A DNA stretch of 64,000 nt from Shouchella clausii (GCF_002250115.1 NZ_CP019985.1:2356001-2420000), one strand, 5' to 3'; shown: positions 32,353 through 41,114, numbered from the stretch's first letter. Program-made: numbers and translations. The notes: a model not told the origin generated them from the letters alone.

Positions 32353-32898
32353 TCAATGCCCCTTTCTGTGAGCAAATAGCACAATCATGAGCAAAAGCGC
32401 AAACAAGCCAGCAAGGCTGTATGCAGTTTGGCAAAGTAATGTGAGCGGGATTGTACAAATGGCAATGAAGCCTGCTTCCGTAAATGATCGTTTGCAAGCA
32501 CGCAAAACGGCAAGTGTTAGGCCGCATACGACTAATGCAAGGGGGGCAAGCACAAGCACAGCCGCCAAATAAACGACGACTCCTTTTCCACCTGAGCGCT
32601 GCAACTGCAGCGGCCAAATATGGCCAATGAGAATGGCCAAAGCCATTGCACCAATAACGATATCAGAAACGTCTAGCCATATTCGCCCTATGGTCAATGG
32701 AATGATTGTTTTTAACGCATCGATGATGACTGTGCCGATAAACGCTTTTTTTCCAAAAATACGTCCAGCATTTCGGGCTCCAGCGTTCGTGCTTCCCAAA
32801 GTGCGAATATCTTGTTTGTATTTCATATGTCCGATATAGTAAGCCCCGTTTATACAGCCACATGCATAGGATACTGCAACGAGTAGGAAAAATGCCAT
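32353..32898 (-). CDS. PlsY-family (glycerol-3-phosphate acyltransferase) paralogue
   Basis: 181 residues, about five membrane helices. Motif 1 reads GSTNAGARNAGRIFGKKA (canonical GSGNxGATNxxR), motif 2 GHIWPL, motif 3 LQRSGGKGVVVYL. These three cytosolic loops form the active site of acyl-phosphate:glycerol-3-phosphate acyltransferases. The Thr-Asn-Ala-Gly variant of motif 1 and the lack of a parC/parE neighbour distinguish it from the housekeeping PlsY. As first gene of an operon with an acyltransferase-aminotransferase fusion and an LtaS-like protein, it may acylate a different phosphate-bearing acceptor (inference). Confidence 0.82.
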   Translation of the reverse strand: MAFFLLVAVSYACGCINGAYYIGHMKYKQDIRTLGSTNAGARNAGRIFGKKAFIGTVIIDALKTIIPLTIGRIWLDVSDIVIGAMALAILIGHIWPLQLQRSGGKGVVVYLAAVLVLAPLALVVCGLTLAVLRACKRSFTEAGFIAICTIPLTLLCQTAYSLAGLFALLLMIVLFAHRKGH

Positions 32899-33162
32899 GG
32901 AATCGCCCTTTTATAGAGAAGATAGTAATTTTTACCGTTTTATCATATCACACTCTATGAAAAGGATTAAGAACCTTTCTAAAAGATAGCAGGATTTCGG
33001 AAGCAGAAAAGGAAGATGGCTTCCTTGCAAAAACTTTAAAAGGCATACCTTTCGGCTAAAATGTAGTCCTTAATGTTTGTCAATTTGCTGGCTTGAAAGA
33101 AGAAAAGCCAAACAATTGGTTCAACTGATATGTTACACTTGAGCAAAGGAGGGGGCTTTTAA
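32899..33162. other. Divergent intergenic region (PlsY operon / serine hydrolase)
   Basis: No gene. On the minus strand a TATGAT box (about 32941-32946) is a plausible -10 for the PlsY operon, without a convincing -35. The rest is A+T-rich, with a short imperfect hairpin around 32959-32980 and no known RNA element that I can recognise. Confidence 0.4.
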
Positions 33163-33186
33163 TGCTATACTTAAGCTTAAGGCTGA
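33163..33186 (+). CDS. Putative 7-residue leader peptide (MLYLSLG) before the serine hydrolase
   Basis: ATG 33163 lies about seven bases after AAAGGAGGGGG, one of the strongest ribosome sites in the window, yet encodes only seven residues before TGA. Twelve bases later an 11-bp inverted repeat starts whose 3' arm covers part of the hydrolase ribosome site. This arrangement parallels erm/cat translational attenuators. That it functions so is inference. Confidence 0.4.
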
Positions 33187-33198
33187 CATGAACCTAAC

Positions 33199-33246
33199 CC
33201 TAAATGATCCATTCGTTGACAGCATTAATTAAGATCATTTAGGAGG
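33199..33246 (+). promoter_or_regulatory. 11-bp inverted repeat that would sequester the serine-hydrolase ribosome site
   Basis: CCTAAATGATC (33199-33209) and GATCATTTAGG (33233-33243) are exact complements with a 23-base loop. The 3' arm includes the first three bases of AGGAGG (33241-33246), the ribosome site for ATG 33255. It could instead be a protein-binding operator. Confidence 0.6.
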
Positions 33247-33254
33247 ACACGAAT

Positions 33255-34271
33255 ATGATGGAAACGATCAAACAAGTAGCGAAAGAAACGGCAAAAGCAG
33301 AAACGTTTGCTGGCACGTATTACGTTGCGACCCCAGAAGGTACCGTCACAGACAGTTTTGGCTTTGCCAACCGAGCCGAACGAATCCCTAACCAAACGAA
33401 TACCCGCTACGGTATTGCATCAGGCACTAAGTTGCTAACGGCGATTGCGGTTTGCCAACTAGTAGACTCAGGAAAATTGTCGTTGCACGCAAAATTGGCT
33501 GATTGTTTAGAAATCGATTTCTTAGCAATAGACCCTGAAATAACGGTGCACCAACTGTTGACCCATACTTCCGGCATTGCTGATTATTTTGATGAAGAGG
33601 TCATGGACGACTACGAGGAGCTTTGGCAGCAAACGCCTGTTTACCAAATGAGAAAGGGGAAAGACTTTTTGCCGCTTTTCCAACAACAAGAAATGAAAGA
33701 GAAGCCAGGAACCACATTTCGGTACAACAATTCTGGCTACATTGTTCTTGGCCTTGTTGTTGAACAGGCAAGCGGGCTTCCGTTTAGCGACTATGTTGAA
33801 AAGGCGATTTTTCAAAAAGCAGGCATGCCAAGATCCGGTTTTTTCGAAATGGATGCTTTGCCAGAAGGCGCTGCGCTTGGTTACATTGATGAAGAAAATG
33901 GACAATGGCGCACAAATGTATTTTCTGTTCCAACTAAAGGAGGCGCCGACGGGGGTGCTTATGTAACAGCACCAGAAATGGCGAGGCTGTGGCAAGAGTT
34001 AGGCGCAGGCAAGCTAATGTCTAAGGAAATGGTCGCTTCACTGTTAGCGCCCCATGTACAAGTCGAAGACGACCTTTTTTACGGCTATGGCGGATACATG
34101 AAGGGCAAAGCTGGCCGCGTATACAAACATATCTTTATGGGCTATGATCCAGGGGTCAATTTCCGAATGGCATGTTACCCTGAAACAGGGCATGTACTCG
34201 TTGTATGTTCGAACAACTCTGACGGTGCGTTCACGCTGCAAGCGGCGATCGAAACCGCGCTATTCACATAA
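33255..34271 (+). CDS. Serine hydrolase, class C beta-lactamase / DD-peptidase fold
   Basis: 338 residues. Active-site serine in SGTK (Ser56, Lys59) of RYGIASGTKLLTAIAVCQL, followed by LLTHTSGIADYF and the second motif YNN at 157-159 in FRYNNSGYIVLGLVVE. The C-terminal region has MGYDPGVNFRMACYPETGH in place of KTG. No signal peptide is seen, so it is probably cytosolic and an esterase or peptidase rather than a resistance beta-lactamase. ATG 33255 is eight bases after AGGAGG. The leader carries a mini-ORF and a stem covering the ribosome site. A G/C-rich terminator follows. Confidence 0.87.
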   Translation: MMETIKQVAKETAKAETFAGTYYVATPEGTVTDSFGFANRAERIPNQTNTRYGIASGTKLLTAIAVCQLVDSGKLSLHAKLADCLEIDFLAIDPEITVHQLLTHTSGIADYFDEEVMDDYEELWQQTPVYQMRKGKDFLPLFQQQEMKEKPGTTFRYNNSGYIVLGLVVEQASGLPFSDYVEKAIFQKAGMPRSGFFEMDALPEGAALGYIDEENGQWRTNVFSVPTKGGADGGAYVTAPEMARLWQELGAGKLMSKEMVASLLAPHVQVEDDLFYGYGGYMKGKAGRVYKHIFMGYDPGVNFRMACYPETGHVLVVCSNNSDGAFTLQAAIETALFT

Positions 34272-34363
34272 GGGCTAATAAGGATACATTGTTTGTTAGC
34301 GACAAAAAGCAAATAAGCGATCGGGGCAAACGCAACGGCTAAGCTTAGCTTGCAATATGTAAT

Positions 34364-34397
34364 AACCCCCTTCCCCTAAATAGGGGGAGGGTTTCTT
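34364..34397 (+). terminator. Terminator of the serine hydrolase gene
   Basis: AACCCCCTTCCCC and GGGGGAGGGTT form a stem around TAAATA, ending in TTTCTT. It separates the hydrolase from the PhzF gene. Confidence 0.75.
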
Positions 34398-34417
34398 AGG
34401 TGGGGAGAGGAAGAAAG

Positions 34418-35308
34418 ATGAAACATGTACAAGTATGGCATTACGAAGCGTTCAGCAGACACAAAGGAAAAGGAAACCCTGCTGGCGTTGTCTTTGAAGG
34501 AGATACGTTAGAAGAAAGGAACATGCAAGAAATCGCTAAAAAGGTTGGCTTTAATGAAACGGCGTTTGTCCTTGATTCCGATGTAGCAGACTTGCGCTTG
34601 CGCTATTTCACGCCAGGGCATGAAATGAATTTGTGCGGCCACGGTACGGTTGCCGCATTGCAAGCGCTCGTCGAGGCTGGAACGATTGACAAGCAAACAA
34701 AACTTACGCTCGAAACAAAAGCGGGCATTTTGAACATTGAGTTGGAAACAAAGGCAGGGCAGTTAACGATTGCGATGGAACAGGCAGCCCCTCAATTTGA
34801 ACGATTCAATGGATCAACTGCTAAACTGGCGGAAGCACTTGGCTTGTCTTCATCTGATTTGGACGACCAACTGCCGATTATGTATGGCAGCACAGGCACT
34901 TGGACGCTTCTTGTGCCGATAAAAAGCATTCACGCTTTTTTGCAAATGAACCCGCAAAACCGTGAATTTCCAGCGATTTTAACAGAAAAGCCACGTTGTT
35001 CAGTCCACCCCTTCTGTGTGGAAACGATTGACCCAGACGCCGATCTCCATGGCCGCCACTTTTCATCCCCATATTCAGGCACGATCGAAGACCCAGTCAC
35101 GGGGACGGCATCTGGTGTAATGGGCGCTTACGCAACAACGTATATTGACAGCGGCAAACAAGAGTGGCTTGTCGAACAAGGGCAAGAAATCGGCAAAGAT
35201 GGCCGCGTTTTCGTTGTTGTTAAGACGGGCAAGAACGACAAGCCTCATGTCTCGATTAAAGGGGAAGGCGTTTATGTCGGCAGCTTAATGGTGGAAATAG
35301 GCGAATAG
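34418..35308 (+). CDS. PhzF-family isomerase-like protein
   Basis: 296 residues from ATG 34418 (GGGGAGAGGAAG upstream). The family core is complete: HYEAFSRHKGKGNPAGVVFE, IAKKVGFNETAFVLDSD (catalytic Glu in NETAFV), LRYFTPGHEMNLCGHGTVAA, and EDPVTGTASGVMGAY near the end. PhzF proteins share the diaminopimelate epimerase fold; only PhzF itself has a well-known reaction (isomerising a phenazine precursor), and no phenazine genes are here. In this setting it is a PhzF-like isomerase with unknown substrate. It is a single gene. Confidence 0.9.
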   Translation: MKHVQVWHYEAFSRHKGKGNPAGVVFEGDTLEERNMQEIAKKVGFNETAFVLDSDVADLRLRYFTPGHEMNLCGHGTVAALQALVEAGTIDKQTKLTLETKAGILNIELETKAGQLTIAMEQAAPQFERFNGSTAKLAEALGLSSSDLDDQLPIMYGSTGTWTLLVPIKSIHAFLQMNPQNREFPAILTEKPRCSVHPFCVETIDPDADLHGRHFSSPYSGTIEDPVTGTASGVMGAYATTYIDSGKQEWLVEQGQEIGKDGRVFVVVKTGKNDKPHVSIKGEGVYVGSLMVEIGE

Positions 35309-35380
35309 CGTTAAGCAAGGAAGCTTCGCTCTATTCAGCCAACGTTCTCGCCGACACTACCACGTTTTCTGCCTATCCTT

Positions 35381-35758
35381 TCATCTCGACAGCGCTTTAT
35401 CAAGCGAAAGTCGTCCAAACCATTGGTGGCGGTGGCTGGAAATGAAGCGATACGCTGCCGTTCCAACGATCTCTACCAAGGAAAAGGAAAGCAATGGCGT
35501 GAGCCAGGCTAGTGCTGGCAGGCGGGAGAGGATTTTACGTATAGCTTGGAAACCAATCGATACTTGGCCTTCTTTTGACAGGACATAGATTTCGTCAAAC
35601 ATGTCTACATAGCGTGCTGCTTTTTTTTGTGTTGTTTCGCTTACGAACTGGACAGGGAACCAGCGAAGTTCCCTGTTCCAGTCTAGTTTCATAACGACTT
35701 TTTTCACGGCTCGGCACAACGGGCATTGGGCGTCATAAAAGACAATATCGGTTTTCAT
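35381..35758 (-). CDS. DCC-family thiol-disulfide oxidoreductase-like protein (DUF393)
   Basis: 125 residues beginning KTDIVFYDAQCPLCRAVKKV: the DxxCxxC motif near the N-terminus defines the DCC family. A hydrophobic middle (LPALAWLTPLLSFSLVEIV) and a final HRHQWFGR are usual. Relatives are predicted membrane-associated thioredoxin-like proteins; substrates are unknown. Start ATG 35758 sits seven bases after GAGGTG, better than the GTG six bases earlier. The gene is convergent with the PhzF gene and stands alone. Confidence 0.87.
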   Translation of the reverse strand: MKTDIVFYDAQCPLCRAVKKVVMKLDWNRELRWFPVQFVSETTQKKAARYVDMFDEIYVLSKEGQVSIGFQAIRKILSRLPALAWLTPLLSFSLVEIVGTAAYRFISSHRHQWFGRLSLDKALSR

Positions 35759-35809
35759 GTCCACTCACCTCAACAACCGTATTGCCGAAAACCGTCCAAG
35801 TTAAACACA

Positions 35810-36817
35810 TTACACGGGTTGCGCGCTTTTTAAGAAAATACGGCGCCCTTCTGTGGCCGATTGCAGCGCAGCTTCATTGATTTGCGTTAAGCGGAGCATA
35901 TCCTCTCGTGTAATATGCGGCTTTTTGCCATCTTTGATTTCCGCAACCCATTGGGCGATTGCGCTTGGTCCAGGCTCTGGTAGTGTCGGCGTTTGCCAAG
36001 ATCCGTCGCCAAGTTGGCTGGAACGGATGCGGACTGAGCGGTCTTCAACGAGCAAACTGCCTTCTGTACCATGCAACTCAAGCAAAAATGGGCTGGAACT
36101 TCCAATAAAGCCGGCTTCGATAATACCGCTTGCGCCAGAATCATAGCGGACGATGACTGAGGCATGGTCATCGACTTCACGCCCGGTGAACGCAACCATT
36201 TCGCACATGACAGACGCTGCTTCGCCAGCAAGGCGGTTTGTTAAATAAATTGGATGGGCGCCTAAGTCAATTAAGGCGCCGCCTCCGCATTGGTTTTTGG
36301 CATAGAAGTGAGGAGGCAGCCACCCGTCTGGATGCGTGTCTGTTGGCAAGGCGCCGCCATGTTCAAGCCGGCAACGGATGGACGTCAGTTGGCCAAGCCA
36401 GCCGTTGTCAAGTGCTTGTTGCGCATAGATGTAAGACGGGTCATTTAAACGAGGCAACGACAGCATTAACGAGACATTGTTTTTATCTACAGCTTCAAAG
36501 ATAGCGATACAGTCTTCCTTTGTAAGCGCTAACACTTTTTCAGAAAAAATATGCTTTTTTGCAGCGGCACAAGCAAGAATTACATCTTTGTGCATCGAAG
36601 TAGGCGTGTCGACAATCACCCCGTCGATTTGATCTTGGGCAAGCAATTCGTTTAAGTCTTCGAAAAAATCAACCTCTAACTCCTTCGCCCACTGTCTTCC
36701 CCGTTCTCGATCTTCATCCCAGACAGCAACGACAGACAAATCAGGGTTCTCCAGTGCTTGGCTGGCATAATCATTGGCATGAACATGCCAGCGGCTTAAC
36801 AATGCAACTTGAATCAT
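35810..36817 (-). CDS. Gfo/Idh/MocA-family dehydrogenase (1)
   Basis: 335 residues. N-terminal Rossmann part: VALLSRWHVHANDYASQALE, DGVIVDTPTSMHKDVILACA, KHIFSEKVLALTKEDC; here EKV replaces the usual EKP. C-terminal part has GGGALIDLGAHPIYLTNRLA, containing the substrate-binding D-x-x-x-H. It oxidises or reduces a sugar or cyclitol with NAD(P). It follows an AraC regulator on the same strand and is divergent from the epimerase-ABC operon at 37922, which it probably serves. GGAGGAG lies upstream of ATG 36817. Confidence 0.88.
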   Translation of the reverse strand: MIQVALLSRWHVHANDYASQALENPDLSVVAVWDEDRERGRQWAKELEVDFFEDLNELLAQDQIDGVIVDTPTSMHKDVILACAAAKKHIFSEKVLALTKEDCIAIFEAVDKNNVSLMLSLPRLNDPSYIYAQQALDNGWLGQLTSIRCRLEHGGALPTDTHPDGWLPPHFYAKNQCGGGALIDLGAHPIYLTNRLAGEAASVMCEMVAFTGREVDDHASVIVRYDSGASGIIEAGFIGSSSPFLLELHGTEGSLLVEDRSVRIRSSQLGDGSWQTPTLPEPGPSAIAQWVAEIKDGKKPHITREDMLRLTQINEAALQSATEGRRIFLKSAQPV

Positions 36818-36872
36818 TGTACTCCTCCTCAGCAGTTATTAAAGTCCATACTAGAGAGTGAGTGAATTGCTG

Positions 36873-37799
36873 TCAAGACAAAAAAGTTTCATTTTTATCA
36901 AACACGCTTTGTTGAAGACGCTTTTTAAAGCGTAAAGGTGAGAGATGTTTAGCTTGTTTAAAATGCTGGATAAAATAGCTTGTGCTCGAATAGCCGACGC
37001 TCACCGCTACCTCTGTAATGCTTAAATCGGTCGTCGTTAATAGTTTCTCCGCTTCTGTGATTCGAATGTAGTTCAGCAGTTCAGTGAACGAACGCCCGGT
37101 AATGCTTTTGATTTTTCGAGAAAAATAGCTATAGCTTAAATTGCATGTAGCTGCCGCTTGTTTTGCCGTCAGCGCTGTAGCGTAGTGGCTTTCTAATAAT
37201 TGGAACACTTGCCGCATAAGATGGAAATCGCTGTCATTGATCGATTCCGTCCCAACAGAAATGCCTGATTGGCGCCAATGGCGTAAAACCGCTAAAAAAA
37301 TCGTGCAAATATGAATCCGGATCGCAAAGTCATAGCCGTAATCCTTGTGTGAAAATTCGTCATTGATTTTTGTAATCGTTGCTGGAATGACGGTGCTTGC
37401 CATTTCCCTGCTTTTTAGCAGTGTTTGCGGGCTTGACTTTGACATCGTAAAAGGAAAGACGTACTTAGACTCAAAAATCGAGCGTGATGTAGAATACAAG
37501 ACCTCAGGATCAAGTTTAATCACAAGGTATTCGACATTTTCACCGCTCTCTGCCCATATTGCATGGACTTCGTTGGAGTTGATAATCACTAAGTCGCCTT
37601 TCTCCATAAGGAACGGTTGCCCGCTCACAAAAACGCGGGCGCGCCCAGAAAACGAATAGAGCAGTTCAATGGCGTCATGAAAATGGGGGCTGGCAATTCG
37701 TCGGTTTGGTTCGCTTGTTTGCATATGGCAGTGGATCGGCTCCCGAATGTCATTTCCACTTGGCAATTGTTCTTTGTAAGCATCTAATTGCGTGAACAT
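36873..37799 (-). CDS. AraC-family transcriptional regulator with cupin sensor (1)
   Basis: 308 residues from ATG 37799, eight bases after AAGGAGAG. N-terminal cupin: RRIASPHFHDAIELLYSFSG, KGDLVIINSNEVHAIWAESG. C-terminal pair of helix-turn-helices: ALTAKQAAATCNLSYSYFSR, ITEVAVSVGYSSTSYFIQHF, KQAKHLSPLRFKKRLQ. It presumably activates the divergent operon starting at 37922 when its sugar is bound; the promoter between them has TATAAT (37849-37854) but no decent -35, as expected for an activator-dependent promoter. Confidence 0.9.
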   Translation of the reverse strand: MFTQLDAYKEQLPSGNDIREPIHCHMQTSEPNRRIASPHFHDAIELLYSFSGRARVFVSGQPFLMEKGDLVIINSNEVHAIWAESGENVEYLVIKLDPEVLYSTSRSIFESKYVFPFTMSKSSPQTLLKSREMASTVIPATITKINDEFSHKDYGYDFAIRIHICTIFLAVLRHWRQSGISVGTESINDSDFHLMRQVFQLLESHYATALTAKQAAATCNLSYSYFSRKIKSITGRSFTELLNYIRITEAEKLLTTTDLSITEVAVSVGYSSTSYFIQHFKQAKHLSPLRFKKRLQQSVFDKNETFLS

Positions 37800-37848
37800 C
37801 CTATCTCTCCTTATGACAAACATTTAATATAATTGAATAGTTCTAGTA

Positions 37849-37854
37849 TATAAT
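37849..37854 (+). promoter_or_regulatory. -10 box of the epimerase/dehydrogenase/ABC operon
   Basis: TATAAT without a good -35 at 16-18 bases. AATTGA and TCAATT flank it as an inverted pair. Consistent with activation by the divergent AraC protein. Confidence 0.4.
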
Positions 37855-37921
37855 CAATTGAGCCGAACATGGTACGATTTTTTCGAAAGAATTCAGAAAA
37901 CGGTAAAGGTGGTGTGCGAAC

Positions 37922-38668
37922 ATGGCTCGAATTGGCTTGCAATTGTATTCCGTTAAAGAACGGTGTGCCGCTGATTTTTTTGGCACATTAGACGAGGTCG
38001 CGAGGTCAGGGTATGAAGGCGTTGAATTTGCCGGATATTTTGGCAAAAGCAGCAAGGAGTTAAAAAAGAGGTTAGCAGATAACCAACTCGTTGCGGCGGG
38101 GAGCCATATATCGATCGAACAACTGACAGATCAGTTGGATGAAGTGATTGCTTATGCAAACGAAATTGAAAGCCCTTACATTATTTGCCCTGGCTTGCCT
38201 GAGCCTTATCGGGACAGCGCCGATGCTTATAAACGTACAGGAGAGCTGTTGACGAAAATCGGTAAAAAGGCAGCAGCGGCCAATATTGCGTTCGGCTATC
38301 ACAACCATGACATCGAACTTACCCAATTTGAAGGCGAATACGGACTTGATCTGTTATTTGCCGCTGCGGACCCACGTTATCTGTTTATGGAGCTTGATAC
38401 GTTCTGGCTGGAAGCAACGGGGCAGAAGTCCATTGACTGGATTCACCGTTATAAAGACCGGATTAAAATTTTGCATATGAAAGATATGAACAACCTACAG
38501 GAATTGCGCAATGTTGAAGTTGGCAGCGGCATAATGGATTTTCACGGGATTCATGCAGCCGCAAAGCAGCACGGTGTCGACTGGTACACGGTTGAACAAG
38601 AGCAGTTTGACAAAGATGAGTTTGAATCAATTAAAGAAAGCGCCCAATTTTTGCATTCATTACGATAA
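37922..38668 (+). CDS. Xylose-isomerase-like sugar phosphate isomerase/epimerase (1)
   Basis: 248 residues, AP-endonuclease-2 type TIM barrel. IGLQLYSVKERCAADFFGTL at the start, then AFGYHNHDIELTQFEGEYGL, YLFMELDTFWLEATGQKSID, KILHMKDMNN and a final DWYTVEQEQF. The metal ligands Glu, Asp, His and Glu of the family are in place. Such enzymes epimerise or isomerise keto sugars, or act on 3-keto-glycosides together with Gfo/Idh dehydrogenases. It is first in an operon with a Gfo/Idh enzyme and an ABC importer. Confidence 0.88.
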   Translation: MARIGLQLYSVKERCAADFFGTLDEVARSGYEGVEFAGYFGKSSKELKKRLADNQLVAAGSHISIEQLTDQLDEVIAYANEIESPYIICPGLPEPYRDSADAYKRTGELLTKIGKKAAAANIAFGYHNHDIELTQFEGEYGLDLLFAAADPRYLFMELDTFWLEATGQKSIDWIHRYKDRIKILHMKDMNNLQELRNVEVGSGIMDFHGIHAAAKQHGVDWYTVEQEQFDKDEFESIKESAQFLHSLR

Positions 38669-38682
38669 AAGGAGCGATTGAA

Positions 38683-39795
38683 ATGGAAGAGCGGACAGTA
38701 AGAATTGGCATTATTGGTTGCGGAGGCATTGCCAATGGCAAACAAATGCCGAGTTTGGCTAAAGTGAAAGGCGTCGAAATGGTGGCGTTTTGTGACATTA
38801 TTAAAGAAAGGGCAGAGAAAGCGGCGGAAACGTACGGCAGCGAAGGCGCGAATGTGTATACCGATTACACCGAGCTATTGAAGGATTCGTCGATTGAAGT
38901 CATCCATGTGTGTACGCCTAATAAGTCCCATGCGCCGATCAGCATTGCAGCGATGGAAGCAGGCAAGCATGTGCTGTGCGAAAAGCCAATGGCGAAAACG
39001 GCCGCTGAAGCACGGCAAATGGTGGAGACAGCAAAGCGCACAGGCAAAAAGCTAACAATCGGCTATGACAACCGTTACCGCAATGACTCCCTTTATTTGA
39101 AGGAGCTTGTGGAACAAGGCGAACTAGGCGACATTTACTTTGCGAAAGCACATGCCGTGCGGCGTCGTGCGGTACCGACGTGGGGCGTCTTTTTAAACGA
39201 GGAAGAACAAGGGGGCGGCCCGTTAATTGACATCGGTACCCATGCCCTAGATTTAACGTTATGGACGATGAATAACTACAACGTTAAAAGCGTTGTCGGC
39301 AATGTTTACTACAAGCTGTCGAATACAGAAAATGCGGCCAATGCTTTTGGCCCGTGGGATCCAAAAGAGTTTACTGTCGAAGATTCGGCATTTGCGTTTA
39401 TTACGATGGAAAATGGCGCAACGATTACATTGGAGGCAAGCTGGGCCCTTAATACGCTTGATGTGGATGAAGCAAAAACGACATTGTGTGGCACGAAAGC
39501 AGGCGCAGATATGCGTGACGGTTTGCGGATCAACGGCGAAAAATTAAGCCGCCTATACGTAACGAAGCCAGATTTAAACGCTGGCGGAGTCGCCTATTAT
39601 GAAGGCGGCGCAGAAAGCCAAGCAGACAAGGAAGCGCGCCTTTGGATTGAGGCGATTCGCAACGGCACGGAGCCACTCGTAAAAGCGGAACAAGCGCTTG
39701 TTGTCAGTGAAATTTTGGAAGCGATTTATCAATCAGCGAAAACAGGCAAAACCATTTATTTTGATGAGGCCAATGTACCTGCGACGACCAATTAA
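38683..39795 (+). CDS. Gfo/Idh/MocA-family dehydrogenase (2)
   Basis: 370 residues. NAD(P) site VRIGIIGCGGIANGKQMPSL, then VIHVCTPNKSHAPISIAAME, KHVLCEKPMAKTAAEARQMV with the EKP Lys, and GGGPLIDIGTHALDLTLWTM with the catalytic D-x-x-x-H. Complete and of typical length. It lies 14 bases after the epimerase gene and 14 before the binding-protein gene. It probably oxidises the imported glycoside or reduces a keto intermediate made by its neighbour (inference). Confidence 0.9.
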   Translation: MEERTVRIGIIGCGGIANGKQMPSLAKVKGVEMVAFCDIIKERAEKAAETYGSEGANVYTDYTELLKDSSIEVIHVCTPNKSHAPISIAAMEAGKHVLCEKPMAKTAAEARQMVETAKRTGKKLTIGYDNRYRNDSLYLKELVEQGELGDIYFAKAHAVRRRAVPTWGVFLNEEEQGGGPLIDIGTHALDLTLWTMNNYNVKSVVGNVYYKLSNTENAANAFGPWDPKEFTVEDSAFAFITMENGATITLEASWALNTLDVDEAKTTLCGTKAGADMRDGLRINGEKLSRLYVTKPDLNAGGVAYYEGGAESQADKEARLWIEAIRNGTEPLVKAEQALVVSEILEAIYQSAKTGKTIYFDEANVPATTN

Positions 39796-39809
39796 TGGAG
39801 GTGCCAATC

Positions 39810-41114
39810 ATGTCTATTCGTTTTCGTTCCTTGAAATGGGTCGGTCTTTTGGCGGCAGTCACGACTGTTCAAACGGCATGCAGCAGCGCAGACACGGGTA
39901 CAGAGGAGCTTGAGGAAGAAGTGATTACCGTCGAAGGACGGACGACGGTCACTTATTGGCATAACTATACTGGAAAAGGACTGGAAGCCATCGAACAGGT
40001 GGCTTCTGACTTTAATGAAAGTCAGGACGACATTTTTGTGCAACCGATTTATAGCGCCTCTTCTGAAGGAGACGACCAGCGGCTTTTGACAGCAATTGCT
40101 GGCGGCAATCCTCCAGATCTTGCCCATTTCGACCGTTTCAAAGTCGCCCAATATGCGGCAGAGAATTCCCTTGAACCGCTGACGCCTTTTATTGAAGCCG
40201 ATCACTACGATATGGGAATTTATTATGACTATGCGGTTGAAGAATCGACTTACGAGGGCGACATTTATGCCATGCCGCTGACAACCGATTCAAGGCTGCT
40301 TTTTTACAATAAAGACCGCTTTGTCGAAGCGGGGCTAGACCCTGATCATCCGCCATCAACGATTCAGGAATTAGAAGAGGCGATTGAAAAGCTCTCAACG
40401 ATTGAAGATGGGCGCGTGCAGGAGCTTGGTATGGTGCCATGGACGGCGCAAGGTTGGTTTTACACGTGGGCATGGGCATTCGGCGGCGATTTTTATGATC
40501 CAGAGACAGGCGAGTTGACGATCAATCATCCGAAAAATGTCGAAGCGCTGGAATGGCTCGTTTCGATTGCCGACAAATATGACGCAGCGACGGTCACAAG
40601 TTTTGACACGGCCCAAGGAAGCAATGAGATGGACCCCTTTATTCAAGAAATTTATAGCATGAAAGTCGATGGCCCGTTCTCGATCTCTACGATTAATCAA
40701 TACAATCCTGATTTAAATTACGGGGTGACTCCTGTCCCTACGCCAACAGGCGACAATTTTGCGACCTGGTCAGGAGGGATGTCGCTGATCATTCCGAAAG
40801 GAGCCAAACACGCTGAAGAGGCGTGGGAATTTATGAAATATTTTGGCAGCGAACAAGGACAGCGTACGTTCAACGAAATGGATCACCAAATGTCGGTTAT
40901 TGATACGGTCAATGAAGAACTGTATGGCGATGATCCGATTATGAAGGAATTTATTGACATTTTGCCGGATTCGAATTCGCGGCCTCCGATTGCAAGCGGG
41001 CAATTGTTATGGAACGAGCTCGACCGGGCAGTGGAGTATGCGATCCACGGCAGAGACGAGCCCCAGGCGTTGCTTGACAAAGTCGCTAAAAAAGTGGCCG
41101 AAGAGGAAAATTAG
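39810..41114 (+). CDS. Sugar ABC transporter substrate-binding lipoprotein (2)
   Basis: 434 residues from ATG 39810, nine bases after TGGAGGTG. Signal peptide with lipobox-like VQTACSS, then an acidic linker (TEELEEEVITVE) and the solute-binding fold: TTVTYWHNYTGKGLEAIEQV, LAHFDRFKVAQYAA, AMPLTTDSRLLFYNKDRFVE, then ATWSGGMSLIIPKGAKHAEE and EQGQRTFNE. It binds an unknown saccharide outside the membrane. It belongs with the two permeases that follow. Confidence 0.9.
   Translation: MSIRFRSLKWVGLLAAVTTVQTACSSADTGTEELEEEVITVEGRTTVTYWHNYTGKGLEAIEQVASDFNESQDDIFVQPIYSASSEGDDQRLLTAIAGGNPPDLAHFDRFKVAQYAAENSLEPLTPFIEADHYDMGIYYDYAVEESTYEGDIYAMPLTTDSRLLFYNKDRFVEAGLDPDHPPSTIQELEEAIEKLSTIEDGRVQELGMVPWTAQGWFYTWAWAFGGDFYDPETGELTINHPKNVEALEWLVSIADKYDAATVTSFDTAQGSNEMDPFIQEIYSMKVDGPFSISTINQYNPDLNYGVTPVPTPTGDNFATWSGGMSLIIPKGAKHAEEAWEFMKYFGSEQGQRTFNEMDHQMSVIDTVNEELYGDDPIMKEFIDILPDSNSRPPIASGQLLWNELDRAVEYAIHGRDEPQALLDKVAKKVAEEEN

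Noticed and set aside
33255-34271. True antibiotic-resistance beta-lactamase
   Set aside because: No signal peptide and no KTG motif; it fits the broad serine hydrolase group.
34418-35308. Phenazine biosynthesis gene
   Set aside because: Only the PhzF fold is present; no other phz genes are nearby.
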